Shown here in pieces: positions 29,475-38,033 of a DNA stretch of 64,000 bases. The notes beneath the pieces were generated by a model. The model did no database searches and was not told the origin of the DNA. It saw only the letters and a list, made by a program, of their open reading frames with translations. Within the stretch, counting starts at the first letter, position 1, and each line of letters starts with the position of its first letter. Source of the DNA: an uncultured Alistipes sp. (GTDB taxonomy: Bacteria; Bacteroidota; Bacteroidia; Bacteroidales; Rikenellaceae). The DNA lies in contig CANQGQ010000001.1 in assembly GCA_947623305.1 (NCBI GenBank), positions 186,001 to 250,000 of the forward strand, read 5' to 3'. A program made the translations under genes and the position numbers.

Positions 29475-29617
29475 CGCCGATTTATTCCGAGCCGTCGCAA
29501 TCCTGTCGCAAAAGGGGTAGGACGGCATTTTTCACACCAGGAGACCACTTCTTTGGCACAGCCTTTGCCCAATCTCTCAACAGCTGCGGCACAGCAACCG
29601 CAGTGAGGTTTCTTCAT
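29444..29617 (-). CDS. Small cysteine-rich protein (hypothetical)
   Basis: A 57-residue frame starting MKKPHCGCCAAAVERLGKGC and ending in a stop 31 bases inside the 3' end of purB on the other strand. Cysteines at 6, 8, 9, 20, 28 and 31 suggest metal binding (CxCC, then CxxC). No known family is recognised. A run of A/T (TTAAATAA) precedes the ATG, as at many starts here. It may be real or chance; low confidence. Confidence 0.3.
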   Translation of the reverse strand: MKKPHCGCCAAAVERLGKGCAKEVVSWCEKCRPTPFATGLRRLGINRRYFFTRYTPV

Positions 29618-29642
29618 TTATTTAAGTTTGGGTTAGTAGTTT

Positions 29643-29698
29643 CGGAGGGCAACCTCCGGAGGCAGCAGGCAATCGTGAGATTCCCTGCTGTTTTATTT
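29643..29698 (+). terminator. Terminator downstream of purB
   Basis: Hairpin CGGAGG-GCAA-CCTCCG (29643-29658) followed by stem CAGCAGG/CCTGCTG (29663-29669, 29684-29690) and TTTTATTT. The second hairpin with its T tract is a typical intrinsic terminator about 190 bases past purB. In the 29475-29642 stretch there is also a CTGCGG/CCGCAG stem. Confidence 0.7.
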
Positions 29699-29702
29699 AT
29701 GC

Positions 29703-30056
29703 CCCCGTTTGAACGGGGTTCCTTATGCAGTAGCCCGTTTATCTTGCTTTTCATCATTATCGTTGCTGCCGCGCCTTTTAGAAGGCGTTCCCGATGCGAT
29801 GGGGCGTTCCGATGCTTTTTTAGGCTTTCTTCGCTGCCGACCGCTGCTTTTGAAAGCAGTTCCCGATGCGATAGATTGTTGATTCGCTTATAAACGTCAT
29901 TGTCGCTGCCCACCGTTTTTACCCGAAAAACTTTGCCCTCCGTGCCAGTTAATAAAACAGTCGGTAGCGAAGAAAGCGTTGAAAAATGCCGGAACGCTCC
30001 ACCGCATAAGGAACCGCTTTCAAAAGCGGCGCATCGGAAACCTCGTTCAAACGGGG
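29703..30056 (-). repeat. Largest composite repeat array
   Basis: Units of roughly 70 bases, each with a hairpin of different arms and similar loop: CCCCGTTTGAACGGGG (29703-29718), CGCCTTTTAGAAGGCG (29772-29787), CTGCTTTTGAAAGCAG (29843-29858), CCGCTTTCAAAAGCGG (30014-30029) and CCTCGTTCAAACGGGG (30041-30056). They are joined by GGTTCCCGATGCGATGG and TTCTTCGCTGCC-like strings. An inverted A module (29938-29955) lies inside. The last hairpin starts 2 bases past the hemolysin III stop codon. Confidence 0.8.
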
Positions 30057-30058
30057 AA

Positions 30059-30730
30059 TCAATAAAGGAAAAAGACGATGCCGATGAAATGGGCGACAAC
30101 TGCCAGATTGATAAGCAAATGCCAAACTAAATGGTGATAACGGAACCCTTGACGGGCGTAGAACCAGGCTCCGAGCGTATAGAACAACCCGCCGATCGCG
30201 ATGAGCGCCGCCAACGGCGCCGAAGCCTGCCGCAAAAAGACCGGCAGAAAGAAAAGAATCGTCCATCCCATCACCAAATAGATGGTCAGGCTAATCGCCG
30301 GTATTGATTTGCGGGACAGCGATTTATAGAAGATTCCGAAAAGCACCATCGCCCACTGCACCGCCGTAATGACGATACCCTGCCACCCGCCGATGACCGA
30401 CAGCGCAATCGGCGTATAGCTTCCGGCGATCGCCACATAGATGAAAATATGATCGAGGATATGAAACACCTCCTTGTGGCGCGAATGGGGGTTCATCGAA
30501 TGGTAAAGGGTCGACGCAAGGAACATCAAAAAGATCGACACCACGAAAATCGACACCGAGACCGAAGCCAGCACCCCGCCCGCATCGTGGACATAGGCCC
30601 AGACCGCAGCGAAGGGCAGCGCCAGCAAAGTCAAAAACGACATCACGCCATGCGATACCGTATTGGCGATCTCCTCGCCCACTGTCGGGACATAAATCGT
30701 CCGTTTCGTCGTCCGTTCGCTCTCCTTCAT
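30059..30730 (-). CDS. Hemolysin III / PAQR family membrane protein
   Basis: 223 residues from MKESERTTKRTIYVP with about seven membrane helices. Family motifs are EEIANTVSHGVMSFL (first His), ASTLYHSM with HILDHIFIYVAIAGSYTP, and the C-terminal HHLVWHLLINLAVVAHF. The His/Ser/Asp set probably binds a metal as in PAQR hydrolases. Despite the name, a lytic role is not established for most members. An upstream extension of 19 codons lacks an ATG. Divergent from rel. Confidence 0.88.
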   Translation of the reverse strand: MKESERTTKRTIYVPTVGEEIANTVSHGVMSFLTLLALPFAAVWAYVHDAGGVLASVSVSIFVVSIFLMFLASTLYHSMNPHSRHKEVFHILDHIFIYVAIAGSYTPIALSVIGGWQGIVITAVQWAMVLFGIFYKSLSRKSIPAISLTIYLVMGWTILFFLPVFLRQASAPLAALIAIGGLFYTLGAWFYARQGFRYHHLVWHLLINLAVVAHFIGIVFFLY

Positions 30731-30751
30731 AGCCTGCCCTCCTTTCCGGTT

Positions 30752-30780
30752 CAAATATAGGAAATTTTTTCCTATATTTG
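30752..30780. promoter_or_regulatory. Palindromic divergent promoter between hemolysin III gene and rel
   Basis: A perfect inverted repeat with 13-base arms (CAAATATAGGAAA at 30752-30764, TTTCCTATATTTG at 30768-30780) and a TTT centre. Each arm contains TATATTTG, one facing each gene, so the two promoters share one palindrome. Start codons lie 22 bases (minus) and 28 bases (plus) away. Confidence 0.75.
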
Positions 30781-30807
30781 TCGCCAAAGGATCGAAGGCT
30801 CAGAGTT

Positions 30808-33015
30808 ATGGACTTTTCACGTTATGAAAAGCTCCGTTCGTTGGTACGGGGCAGCTTTTCGCAGGAGACGCAACAGTTGGTCGACGGGGCATTGGAGTAT
30901 GCCGACCAAAAACTCGCCGGCCTCACCCGTTACGACGGTTCGCCGTTGCTCGACCACGCCGTGGCCGTAGCGGAAATCGTCATTTCGGAAATCGGCCTCG
31001 GACGCAACTCGACCGTCGCGACGATTCTGCACGATGTCGTCCGGCTGGCGCACAAGCAGCTGCCGCCCGAAGATTTTTTGAAATTGACGGAGGAGATCCA
31101 CGACCGTTTCGGCGAACAGGTCGTCGGCATCACGGTCGGGCTGTCGAACATCTCCGAACTCAAACTGAAGGTCTCGTCGGAACAGGCCGACAACTTCCGC
31201 GACCTGATCGTCAGCTATTCGACCGATCCGCGCGTCATCCTCATCAAGCTCGCCGACCGGCTGGAGGTCATGCGTTCATTAGACATCTTCCCCCACGAAA
31301 AGCATCGCAAAAAGAGCTGGGAGGCGATGAACCTCTACGCCCAAATCGCCCACAAACTGGGGCTCTATTCGCTCAAAAGCGAGCTGGAAGACATCGCGCT
31401 GAAATACCTCGAACCCAAGGACTACGAACACATCGTCCACAAGCTGGCCGAAAGCGCCGAGGAACGCCGCAATTTCATCGCCCGCTTTCTGGTGCCCATC
31501 ACCGACCGGCTCGACGCGATGGGGATGAAATACCACATCAAGAGCCGCACGAAGTCGATCTTCTCCATCTGGACGAAGATGCGCAAACAGCACGTGCCGT
31601 TCGAGGGGGTCTATGACATCTTCGCCATCCGCATCATCATCGACTGTCCGCCCGAGCAGGAAAAACCGCTCTGCTGGACGGTCTATTCCATCGTAACGGA
31701 CTTCTATACGCCCAACCCGACCCGCATGCGCGACTGGATCAGCATTCCGAAATCGAACGGCTACGAATCGCTCCACACGACGGTTTCGGCCGACGGACGG
31801 TGGGTCGAGGTGCAAATCCGCACCGAACGCATGGACGCCGTCGCCGAACGCGGTATCGCCGCCCACTGGCGTTACAAAGGGGTCGGCCAGGGGGCGCAGA
31901 CCAGCGAAATGTGGCTCGGCCGCCTGCGCGAACTGCTCGAAGACACGACCCATTCGCTGGCGCAGCGTTTCGATGCCAAACCGGCTTCGGGCGAAATTTT
32001 CGTCTTCACGCCCAACGGCGACCTGCGGAAACTGCCCGAGGGCGCCTCGCTGCTCGACTTCGCCTTCGACATCCACACGTCGCTCGGATGCTCGTGCGTC
32101 GGCGGCAAGGTCAACCAACGGGCAGTGTCGATCCGCGAAACGCTCCACAACGGCGACATCGTCGAGATTCTGACCCAGAAGAATCAGACGCCCAAATCCG
32201 ACTGGCTCAACATCGTAACGACGACCAAGGCCCGCACCAAAATCAAATCGTTTCTGCGCGAGGAGCAGGCCAAACATACGCGCATGGGGCGCGAGGAGCT
32301 GGAACGCAAACTGAAAAACTGGAAACTCACCATGACCATCGACGAAGCGGTGGCCTATTTGGGAAAATACTTCAAACTGCGGCTCGGGACGGAGGTCTAT
32401 GCGATGATCGCGACACAGAAAATCGACTTCGGCAGCATCAAGGAGATTCTCACCCGCCACCTGTCGGGCGAAGCGGCCGAAGAACGACGGGCCGCAGCCG
32501 CGGAGATCGAACGGCAAAAGAGTGCCAACGCCGCAACGCGCGAACCCTCCGCCGGCTCGTCGCAAGATGCCTTGGTCATCGACGACGACCTGTCGAAAAT
32601 CCAATACAAACTGGCGAAGTGCTGCAACCCGATCAAGGGCGACGACATCTTCGGATTCATCACCATCAATTCGGGCATCACCATCCACCGCACGGACTGC
32701 CCGAACGCCCGCCGCATGCGGGAGAATTACCCTTACCGCATCATCGCGGCCCGTTGGCGGAAATCGGCCGAGGGGGCGTTCCGCGTTACGATCCGCATCA
32801 TCGCAGCCGACACGACGGGCATGGCGAACCACATCACGGAGGTCATCAGCCGCGATCTGAAACTGAACATCCGATCGCTGGCATTCGAATCGACGAACGG
32901 CGGCACCTTGCAAGGCACGGTCTCCGTCGAGGTGCCGGGCGCAAACATCGTCGACACGTTGATCCACTCCATGCTGCACATCCGCGGCGTGCAGAAAGCC
33001 TATCGCATCAACTGA
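30808..33015 (+). CDS. RelA/SpoT-type (p)ppGpp synthetase, probably weak or no hydrolase
   Basis: 735 residues making the alarmone (p)ppGpp. The HD domain keeps metal ligands His50, His75-Asp76 and Asp150 (KLADRL), but the catalytic Glu-Asp after HDVV is Arg-Leu (HDVVRL, 79-80). Synthetase motifs are intact: RTKSIFSIWTKM, YDIFAIRIII, RMRDWISIPKSNGYESLHTT and EVQIRT with Glu335. RMRD corresponds to the basic RxKD-type motif of bifunctional Rel enzymes. TGS (about 395-460), a conserved-Cys region (KCCNPIKGDDI) and a C-terminal ACT domain follow. Loss of hydrolysis is inference. Confidence 0.9.
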   Translation: MDFSRYEKLRSLVRGSFSQETQQLVDGALEYADQKLAGLTRYDGSPLLDHAVAVAEIVISEIGLGRNSTVATILHDVVRLAHKQLPPEDFLKLTEEIHDRFGEQVVGITVGLSNISELKLKVSSEQADNFRDLIVSYSTDPRVILIKLADRLEVMRSLDIFPHEKHRKKSWEAMNLYAQIAHKLGLYSLKSELEDIALKYLEPKDYEHIVHKLAESAEERRNFIARFLVPITDRLDAMGMKYHIKSRTKSIFSIWTKMRKQHVPFEGVYDIFAIRIIIDCPPEQEKPLCWTVYSIVTDFYTPNPTRMRDWISIPKSNGYESLHTTVSADGRWVEVQIRTERMDAVAERGIAAHWRYKGVGQGAQTSEMWLGRLRELLEDTTHSLAQRFDAKPASGEIFVFTPNGDLRKLPEGASLLDFAFDIHTSLGCSCVGGKVNQRAVSIRETLHNGDIVEILTQKNQTPKSDWLNIVTTTKARTKIKSFLREEQAKHTRMGREELERKLKNWKLTMTIDEAVAYLGKYFKLRLGTEVYAMIATQKIDFGSIKEILTRHLSGEAAEERRAAAAEIERQKSANAATREPSAGSSQDALVIDDDLSKIQYKLAKCCNPIKGDDIFGFITINSGITIHRTDCPNARRMRENYPYRIIAARWRKSAEGAFRVTIRIIAADTTGMANHITEVISRDLKLNIRSLAFESTNGGTLQGTVSVEVPGANIVDTLIHSMLHIRGVQKAYRIN

Positions 33016-33235
33016 TTACGGGCAATTCCGGATGCTCGTTCTCCGAGTATCGGCTCAGAATCCGTTCGCGTACGAAATCCGCAAAACGGCGGGCTTCCTC
33101 GTGCGTAAGCGCCTGCGGACGGCTCAACAAGACCAACGGATAAGGCTCGAAAGGCGGACGATAAATCTCCCATACTTTCGGCCAACTCGTCTCCTCACGG
33201 GAGCGCATCCGAACGAATTTTATCAACGGCTCCAT
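33008..33235 (-). CDS. Hypothetical protein
   Basis: 75 residues, MEPLIKFVRMRSREETSWPK to PELPVIS. Its stop codon overlaps the end of rel by 8 bases. Rich in charged residues, no membrane segment, no family recognised. It lies behind a terminator from the zinc-ribbon gene, in the same direction. Confidence 0.5.
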   Translation of the reverse strand: MEPLIKFVRMRSREETSWPKVWEIYRPPFEPYPLVLLSRPQALTHEEARRFADFVRERILSRYSENEHPELPVIS

Positions 33236-33284
33236 AGCTGATCTTTCTTTCGTTGGCTTTACTGCCTTCCCATCCCTTCCACGA

Positions 33285-33330
33285 ACAAAAAGGGCCGCCC
33301 GACGCATCGCAGACAGCCCCTTGTTCTTCC
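33285..33330 (-). terminator. Terminator of the zinc-ribbon gene
   Basis: On the minus strand an AAGGG-GC/GG-CCCTT stem closes a 20-base loop and runs into CCCTTTTTGTTCG. The T tract supports an intrinsic terminator; the stem is short. Confidence 0.5.
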
Positions 33331-33362
33331 GACCGGTGCACTTACCGGCCGCATCTTTTCCG

Positions 33363-34127
33363 TTAAGCCTCCTCCACCGTCTCGGGGTCATCGACCAGAA
33401 TGCGCCCGCAATACTCGCAGACGATGAGTTTCTTGCCCTGCCGAATATCGGCCTGACGCTGCGGCGGGATGTGGTTGAAACAACCGCCGCACGCATCGCG
33501 ACGGATGGGAACCACAGCCAACCCATTCCGGAAATTATGACGGATGCGTTCGTAGGCTTTCAGCAGACGTTCGTCGATCCGCACCTTGGCTTTCTCGGCC
33601 TGCGCCTCGAATTCGGCGACCTGCGGAGCTGTTTCTGCTTCGATGCCATCGAGTTCCTGCCGTTTCGCCTCCAGATCGGCCCGTCGTTCTTCGATGATGT
33701 GTTCCGTATCTTCCAGTTGCACCTTCTTCGCCTTGATCTCCGCCGCATACTCTTTCAACCGCTTCTCGGCCAGCGTAATCTCCAGCTCCTGGTACTCGAT
33801 CTCCTTCGTGATGGCATCGTACTCGCGATTGTTGCGCACGTTGTTCTGCTGCTCCTTGTAGTTGCCGATCATGATGCGGGCCTGGTCGACCTCGCGTTTG
33901 CGTTGTTTGGTCAGCGCATTGAGTTCCTCGATCTCCTTATTGATTTTGTCGGTGCGCTCCTTGAGTCCGGCCAGCTCATCGTCGAGTCCCTGCACGGCCA
34001 GCGGCAGTTCGCCCTTCACCTTGTTGATCTCGTCGATCCGGCTGTCGATTTTCTGTAATTCATAAAGGGCCAAAATTTTCTCCTGCATGGAGTAATCCAC
34101 CTCGGCGGTCTTCTTTTGCGTTGCCAT
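33363..34127 (-). CDS. Coiled-coil protein with C4 zinc ribbon (DUF164 type)
   Basis: 254 residues. A long coiled coil (about residues 30-185, heptad-like Glu/Lys-rich) is followed by a C-terminal zinc ribbon with CGGC (near 213) and CEYC (near 237). This architecture is the zf-RING_7/DUF164 family, found widely and often next to nif3-like genes, as here (25 bases downstream of it). Proposed to bind nucleic acid; function not settled. Confidence 0.85.
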   Translation of the reverse strand: MATQKKTAEVDYSMQEKILALYELQKIDSRIDEINKVKGELPLAVQGLDDELAGLKERTDKINKEIEELNALTKQRKREVDQARIMIGNYKEQQNNVRNNREYDAITKEIEYQELEITLAEKRLKEYAAEIKAKKVQLEDTEHIIEERRADLEAKRQELDGIEAETAPQVAEFEAQAEKAKVRIDERLLKAYERIRHNFRNGLAVVPIRRDACGGCFNHIPPQRQADIRQGKKLIVCEYCGRILVDDPETVEEA

Positions 34128-34152
34128 ATCCTGATACGAATCCTTATTAGAC

Positions 34153-34977
34153 TTACACCAAATAATTTACGGGATTGCGCGAGCACTCGCTCTTGCGAAT
34201 GGCAAAGTTAAGCAATTTTTTCGATAAAACGGCAAACAATAGCCGAATTGCACAATATTCGCTCTCGAAATGGCCGATGTCCGCCACGACGAGGGCTTTG
34301 TCGGGGGTCATGAAGTCGTTGTACTTCAGGTCGGCCGTTACGTACAAATCGGCGCCCGCGCGTCGTGCATCGCCGATCAGCGAAGCGCCCGCACCCGTGC
34401 AGACCGCCACGCGCCGCACCTCCGGACGAACAAGGTCGCTGTACCGCACGCACCGCACCTCCAACAGCCGTTGCATCCGGCGCATGAAATCCAGTGTCGC
34501 GACCGGTTCGGGCAGAGTTCCGACCACACCGAACCCCACTTCGGCACCGGTGCCGTCCGCCGGCGAACCGCACGCCGCTGTCTGCAACCGCTCGGCCGGC
34601 TGCAACACGCGCAACTCCCCGATTCCCAACGATTCCGCCAGCTGCCAGCTCATCCCGTGCGGCGCGCTGTCGAGGTTCGTGTGGCAGGCGTAGAGTGCAA
34701 TGCCGCACCGGATAGCCCGCTCGACGCACCGCTGCACGTAATCGGCCGAATTGAACCGTTTCAACGCGCGGAAGACGATCGGATGATGCGTAATCACCAG
34801 ATCGCACCCTTTCGCTGCGGCTTCGTCGAGCACCTCCTCGGTAACGTCCACGGCCAGCAAGGCGGCATGCACCTCATCTTCGGGACGACCGACGATCAAT
34901 CCCGCATTGTCGTAATCCTCCTGCCACGCGAGCGGCGCAAAGGCCTCGATCACCTCCGTAATTTCTCGAACCTGCAT
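34153..34977 (-). CDS. Nif3-like dinuclear metal centre protein
   Basis: 274 residues, the short form without the roughly 100-residue middle insert found in many Gram-positive and Bacteroidota members. Likely metal ligands are the two His in VITHHPIVF, Asp103-like in HTNLDSAPHG, and the His/Glu in ADIGHFESE. Related to GTP cyclohydrolase I type 2; activity uncertain. Co-directional with the zinc-ribbon gene. Confidence 0.9.
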   Translation of the reverse strand: MQVREITEVIEAFAPLAWQEDYDNAGLIVGRPEDEVHAALLAVDVTEEVLDEAAAKGCDLVITHHPIVFRALKRFNSADYVQRCVERAIRCGIALYACHTNLDSAPHGMSWQLAESLGIGELRVLQPAERLQTAACGSPADGTGAEVGFGVVGTLPEPVATLDFMRRMQRLLEVRCVRYSDLVRPEVRRVAVCTGAGASLIGDARRAGADLYVTADLKYNDFMTPDKALVVADIGHFESEYCAIRLLFAVLSKKLLNFAIRKSECSRNPVNYLV

Positions 34978-35180
34978 GATTTAACGTATATTTTAAGTAC
35001 CCGTGTTCTTGACCCGAATTTTTAACTCCGACCGCCGTTCCTCGCGGCCTTTGGCCGCGCATTCAGTTTTGACCCACCCCCACACCCCCGCCTTGGCGGG
35101 GACTTCGGTCGCGACGCCGAAACGAACCGCGTTTCCGGATCGAATTTAGCTACAACCGAAACCGTCATTAAAACCACCGG
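34978..35180. repeat. GC-rich REP-like sequence between nif3-like and merR genes
   Basis: No gene. Contains GCGGCCTTTGGCCGC (hairpin, around 35056-35070), GACCCACCCCCACACCCCCG and CCCCGCC-TT-GGCGGGG with ACTTCGG following (about 35083-35108). The GACCCACCCC, CC...GGGGACTTCGG layout recurs at 38034-38149, so this is a second dispersed repeat family. Confidence 0.55.
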
Positions 35181-35720
35181 CTAAAACAGCGACTGTTCAT
35201 AAAAAGCGAACAACTCATTGTCGTCGTCGTCATCCTTCCGGCGGCGCGGTTTCCGATTCGGACGAGCTGCTTGTTGCTGCTGTGCCGATTCCGTTTCGGG
35301 AGCCGGATTCACCGCCGGTTCTTTTTCAACCTCCGAATGCGATTCGACCTCCTCCAGGACATCGGCCACCCGTTCCGTATAAGCACTGACGGGCCCCTCC
35401 TTGAGCTCCTCCCGCACCTCGACCAATAACGACCGAATCCGCTGCAACCGCTCCATCAACTCGACCTCGCGTGGAACGTCCTCGTCGGCCCGATGCCGGC
35501 GCAATGCCTTACGGGCCCCGTCGAGCGTCATGCCGCGCTCCTTGACCAAATGATAGATGATCTTCAACCGTTCGACATCCTGCGGCGAAAAGAGCCGATT
35601 GCCCTTTTTGTTGCGTTTCGGGCGCAGCACGTCGAACTGTCTCTCCCAATGCCGAATCAACGACTGATTGACATCGAACATCTCGGCCACCTCGCCCATC
35701 GTATAAAACATCTTTTCCAT
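35181..35720 (-). CDS. MerR family transcriptional regulator
   Basis: 179 residues. The N-terminal winged helix-turn-helix (about residues 4-72) reads YTMGEVAEMFDVNQSLIRHW, then KNKKGNRLFSPQDVERL. Residues 85-125 form a coiled coil, and the tail is acidic/glutamine-rich with PRRRKDDDDDNELF. No metal or ligand cysteines are seen, so what it senses is unknown. The ATG is preceded by a repeat-derived CAGTTAATAAGAAA leader. Confidence 0.85.
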   Translation of the reverse strand: MEKMFYTMGEVAEMFDVNQSLIRHWERQFDVLRPKRNKKGNRLFSPQDVERLKIIYHLVKERGMTLDGARKALRRHRADEDVPREVELMERLQRIRSLLVEVREELKEGPVSAYTERVADVLEEVESHSEVEKEPAVNPAPETESAQQQQAARPNRKPRRRKDDDDDNELFAFYEQSLF

Positions 35721-35724
35721 TTTC

Positions 35725-35790
35725 TTATTAACTGGTACGGATCGGCCCGTTTGAACGGGCTTCCCCTATACAGTAAACCTGCTGTTCCTC
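35725..35790 (+). repeat. A module plus hairpin in front of the MerR gene
   Basis: TTATTAACTGGTACGGATCG (35725-35744) is followed directly by GCCCGTTTGAACGGGC (35745-35760) and TTCCCCTATACAGTA, the same order as at 5431. Read towards the MerR gene it forms the 5' leader. The rest of 35721-35870 holds nothing else recognisable. Confidence 0.75.
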
Positions 35791-35870
35791 CTTAATATGA
35801 ACCGACACGTATGTTGGTCAGAAGTACCGACAGACGCCGCCAATCACCCAACAACGAACTTCTTTCTCAG

Positions 35871-37286
35871 CTAATTAGTAATAATCCGGAGCGAAGCAGG
35901 ATACAAATTATTCACACGCGCACCGATTCGCTTAGCGAACCCCAAGGCCCGCCCACGGGCGCACACCAAATTCATCCCTTCGACAAACGCCGCCGCTTCG
36001 ACCTCCTGCCGCCGCAAATAGCGCAAGGCCTGTTCCGTGTCCAACTCTGCGGACGGAAGCGCAGCCCGATTCAGCTCCGTGCTGAAAGCCAGCGCAGGAT
36101 CGGGTTTCAGCCGACCTTTGAAAAGCTGCCCCATCGCGACACCCGAGTAGATGACGGGCACCCGTTCCGACAACATCCGCACCGTCTCGGCTTGCGGGCC
36201 GTACCACGCATAGAGCGTATCGGCTGCCATCACGAAATTCATCCGTTCGGGTTCCTGCAACCAGCGGGCCGCCTCGACCGTCGCCTGCCGGTCGGCCGGA
36301 ACGACTACCGACCGTCGTGCTTTCGATTTCGGTAGCCGGTTCCGCCTCGTCCCATCCGCAGGCCCCGTCTTTCGGACCACAGCCGCGAAAAATCCCTCGC
36401 CGCACGCCCGATGCGGATAAAACCGATACGTCCGGAACGGCCCGACCTCACCGCAGACGATGCCCCAAGCCGCATCGACCGGCACTTCGTCCGACGGTTC
36501 CGTTTCATCGCCCGCCCATGCGAGCATCCGCTCCAACGAACCCTCGTCCTCCTCGCGGTTGAACGTACAGGTGCTGTAAATCAACGTGCCACCGGGCCGC
36601 AACGCCCGCCACGCCTCCCGCAAAATTTCGTCCTGCCGACGGGCGCACAGATGCACGTTGGCTTCGCTCCATTCCGCGCGGGCATCGAAGTCTTTGCGGA
36701 ACATTCCCTCGCCCGAGCAGGGGGCATCCACAGCCACCACGTCGAACCATTCTTCGCAATCGCCCAACGAACGCGGTTCGCAAACCGTTACGGCTACATT
36801 ACCCATACCCCACTTGCGCACGTTGTCGGCCAGCACCGCAGCCCGCCGCCGGTCGATTTCATTGGCGACGACCAATCCGTCGGCACCGACCAGCGAAGCA
36901 TAAAGCGTCGTCTTGCCGCCGGGTGCGGCACACATATCCAAGATACGGGCGCCTCGGGTCTCGACGTTCTGCAACAGATGACCCACGAACTGCGACGACG
37001 GTTCCTGCACGTAATAGGCACCGGCATGGAAATCGGTATCGAACGTGAACGAGGGCCGTTCAGTCAGATACCAACCTTGCGGCGACCACGGAACGGGCCG
37101 ATCGAACGTCAACGCCGGCAAACTCGCCGTCCGTTCGTGCGGCGAACCGCACGTCGTTCCGACCTTCGTCGGATGCAGCCGCACGGCAACGGGCGACGGC
37201 ATATCGAGCGCCTCGCACAAGGCCCGCCCCTCCATTTCGCCCAAATCGCGCGACACGCGTCGAGTAAACCCCTCCGGTAACAGCAT
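35871..37286 (-). CDS. RsmF-like 16S rRNA m5C methyltransferase
   Basis: 471 residues, SAM-dependent NOL1/NOP2/Sun family. The SAM loop is DMCAAPGGKT (about 117-126). The catalytic cysteines are in DAPCSGEGMF and STCTFN. The C-terminal PUA-like/RsmF domain (about 340-471) includes YSGVAMGQLFKGRLKP and the end FAKRIGARVNNLYP. By analogy it modifies 16S rRNA; the exact cytosine is not predictable. 15 bases after the kinase gene in the same direction. Confidence 0.9.
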   Translation of the reverse strand: MLLPEGFTRRVSRDLGEMEGRALCEALDMPSPVAVRLHPTKVGTTCGSPHERTASLPALTFDRPVPWSPQGWYLTERPSFTFDTDFHAGAYYVQEPSSQFVGHLLQNVETRGARILDMCAAPGGKTTLYASLVGADGLVVANEIDRRRAAVLADNVRKWGMGNVAVTVCEPRSLGDCEEWFDVVAVDAPCSGEGMFRKDFDARAEWSEANVHLCARRQDEILREAWRALRPGGTLIYSTCTFNREEDEGSLERMLAWAGDETEPSDEVPVDAAWGIVCGEVGPFRTYRFYPHRACGEGFFAAVVRKTGPADGTRRNRLPKSKARRSVVVPADRQATVEAARWLQEPERMNFVMAADTLYAWYGPQAETVRMLSERVPVIYSGVAMGQLFKGRLKPDPALAFSTELNRAALPSAELDTEQALRYLRRQEVEAAAFVEGMNLVCARGRALGFAKRIGARVNNLYPASLRIITN

Positions 37287-37301
37287 TCCAACCGAAAGTT
37301 A

Positions 37302-37940
37302 TTAAAACAACGAAGGGTTGTAGCCGGCCAGCCGCGTCTCGCGCTCGTCGACCGCCGCGCAGATGCGCTCGAATACCGAAGCATCCTCGACGAAATCTTC
37401 GCGATCCTTGTCGATGACCAACATTTCGCCCCGATAACCGTGTTCGATCCAGTCGTTGTACTTGCCGTTCAGGCGCCGGAGGTAATTCTCGTCGATATTC
37501 ATTTCGTATTCGCGCCCCCGCTTGCGAATCTGATGGATGAGGGTCGGAACATCCGCTTTCAGGTAAATCAACAGGTCGGGCTGCGGAATCACGGTGGTGA
37601 ACAGCCGGAACAACTTCATGTAGGTTTCGAAATCGCGGCCCGACATCAGCCCCATTTCGTGCAGATTCCCCGCGAAGATATGGGCATCCTCATAGATGGT
37701 CCTGTCCTGGAAGATATACCCCGACGAGTTTTCGCGCAACATGTCCATCGTCTGCTGGATGCGGCTGCCGAGGAAGCAGATTTGCAGATTGAACGCCCAA
37801 CGTTTCATATCCTCGTAGAAATCGCCGATGTAGGGATTGTCCACCTCTTCGAGATAGGCTTTGGCATGATAGCGCTCCGTGAGCATCTGCGTGAGCGTCG
37901 TCTTGCCGCTTCCGATATTTCCTGCTATGGCTATATACAT
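37302..37940 (-). CDS. Deoxynucleoside kinase
   Basis: 212 residues of the dNK/dAK-dGK family that salvages deoxynucleosides. P-loop GNIGSGKTT (7-15), the substrate-binding DRTIYED with the Asp-Arg pair (near 79), and lid region RKRGREYEMNID. The substrate (deoxyadenosine or deoxyguanosine more likely than thymidine) is inferred from family. Confidence 0.88.
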   Translation of the reverse strand: MYIAIAGNIGSGKTTLTQMLTERYHAKAYLEEVDNPYIGDFYEDMKRWAFNLQICFLGSRIQQTMDMLRENSSGYIFQDRTIYEDAHIFAGNLHEMGLMSGRDFETYMKLFRLFTTVIPQPDLLIYLKADVPTLIHQIRKRGREYEMNIDENYLRRLNGKYNDWIEHGYRGEMLVIDKDREDFVEDASVFERICAAVDERETRLAGYNPSLF

Positions 37941-38033
37941 AGTTGTAAGTTTTTATTCCGCTTTCATTTATTTCGGCCGTACCTTTGCTCCGGAGCCGTC
38001 TTGTTCGCGGCCTCCAGCCGCGTTCCCAGACCT

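Noticed and set aside
37980..37987. Plus-strand TACCTTTG
   Set aside because: No gene follows in that direction before 39633, so it is probably chance or a decayed promoter.
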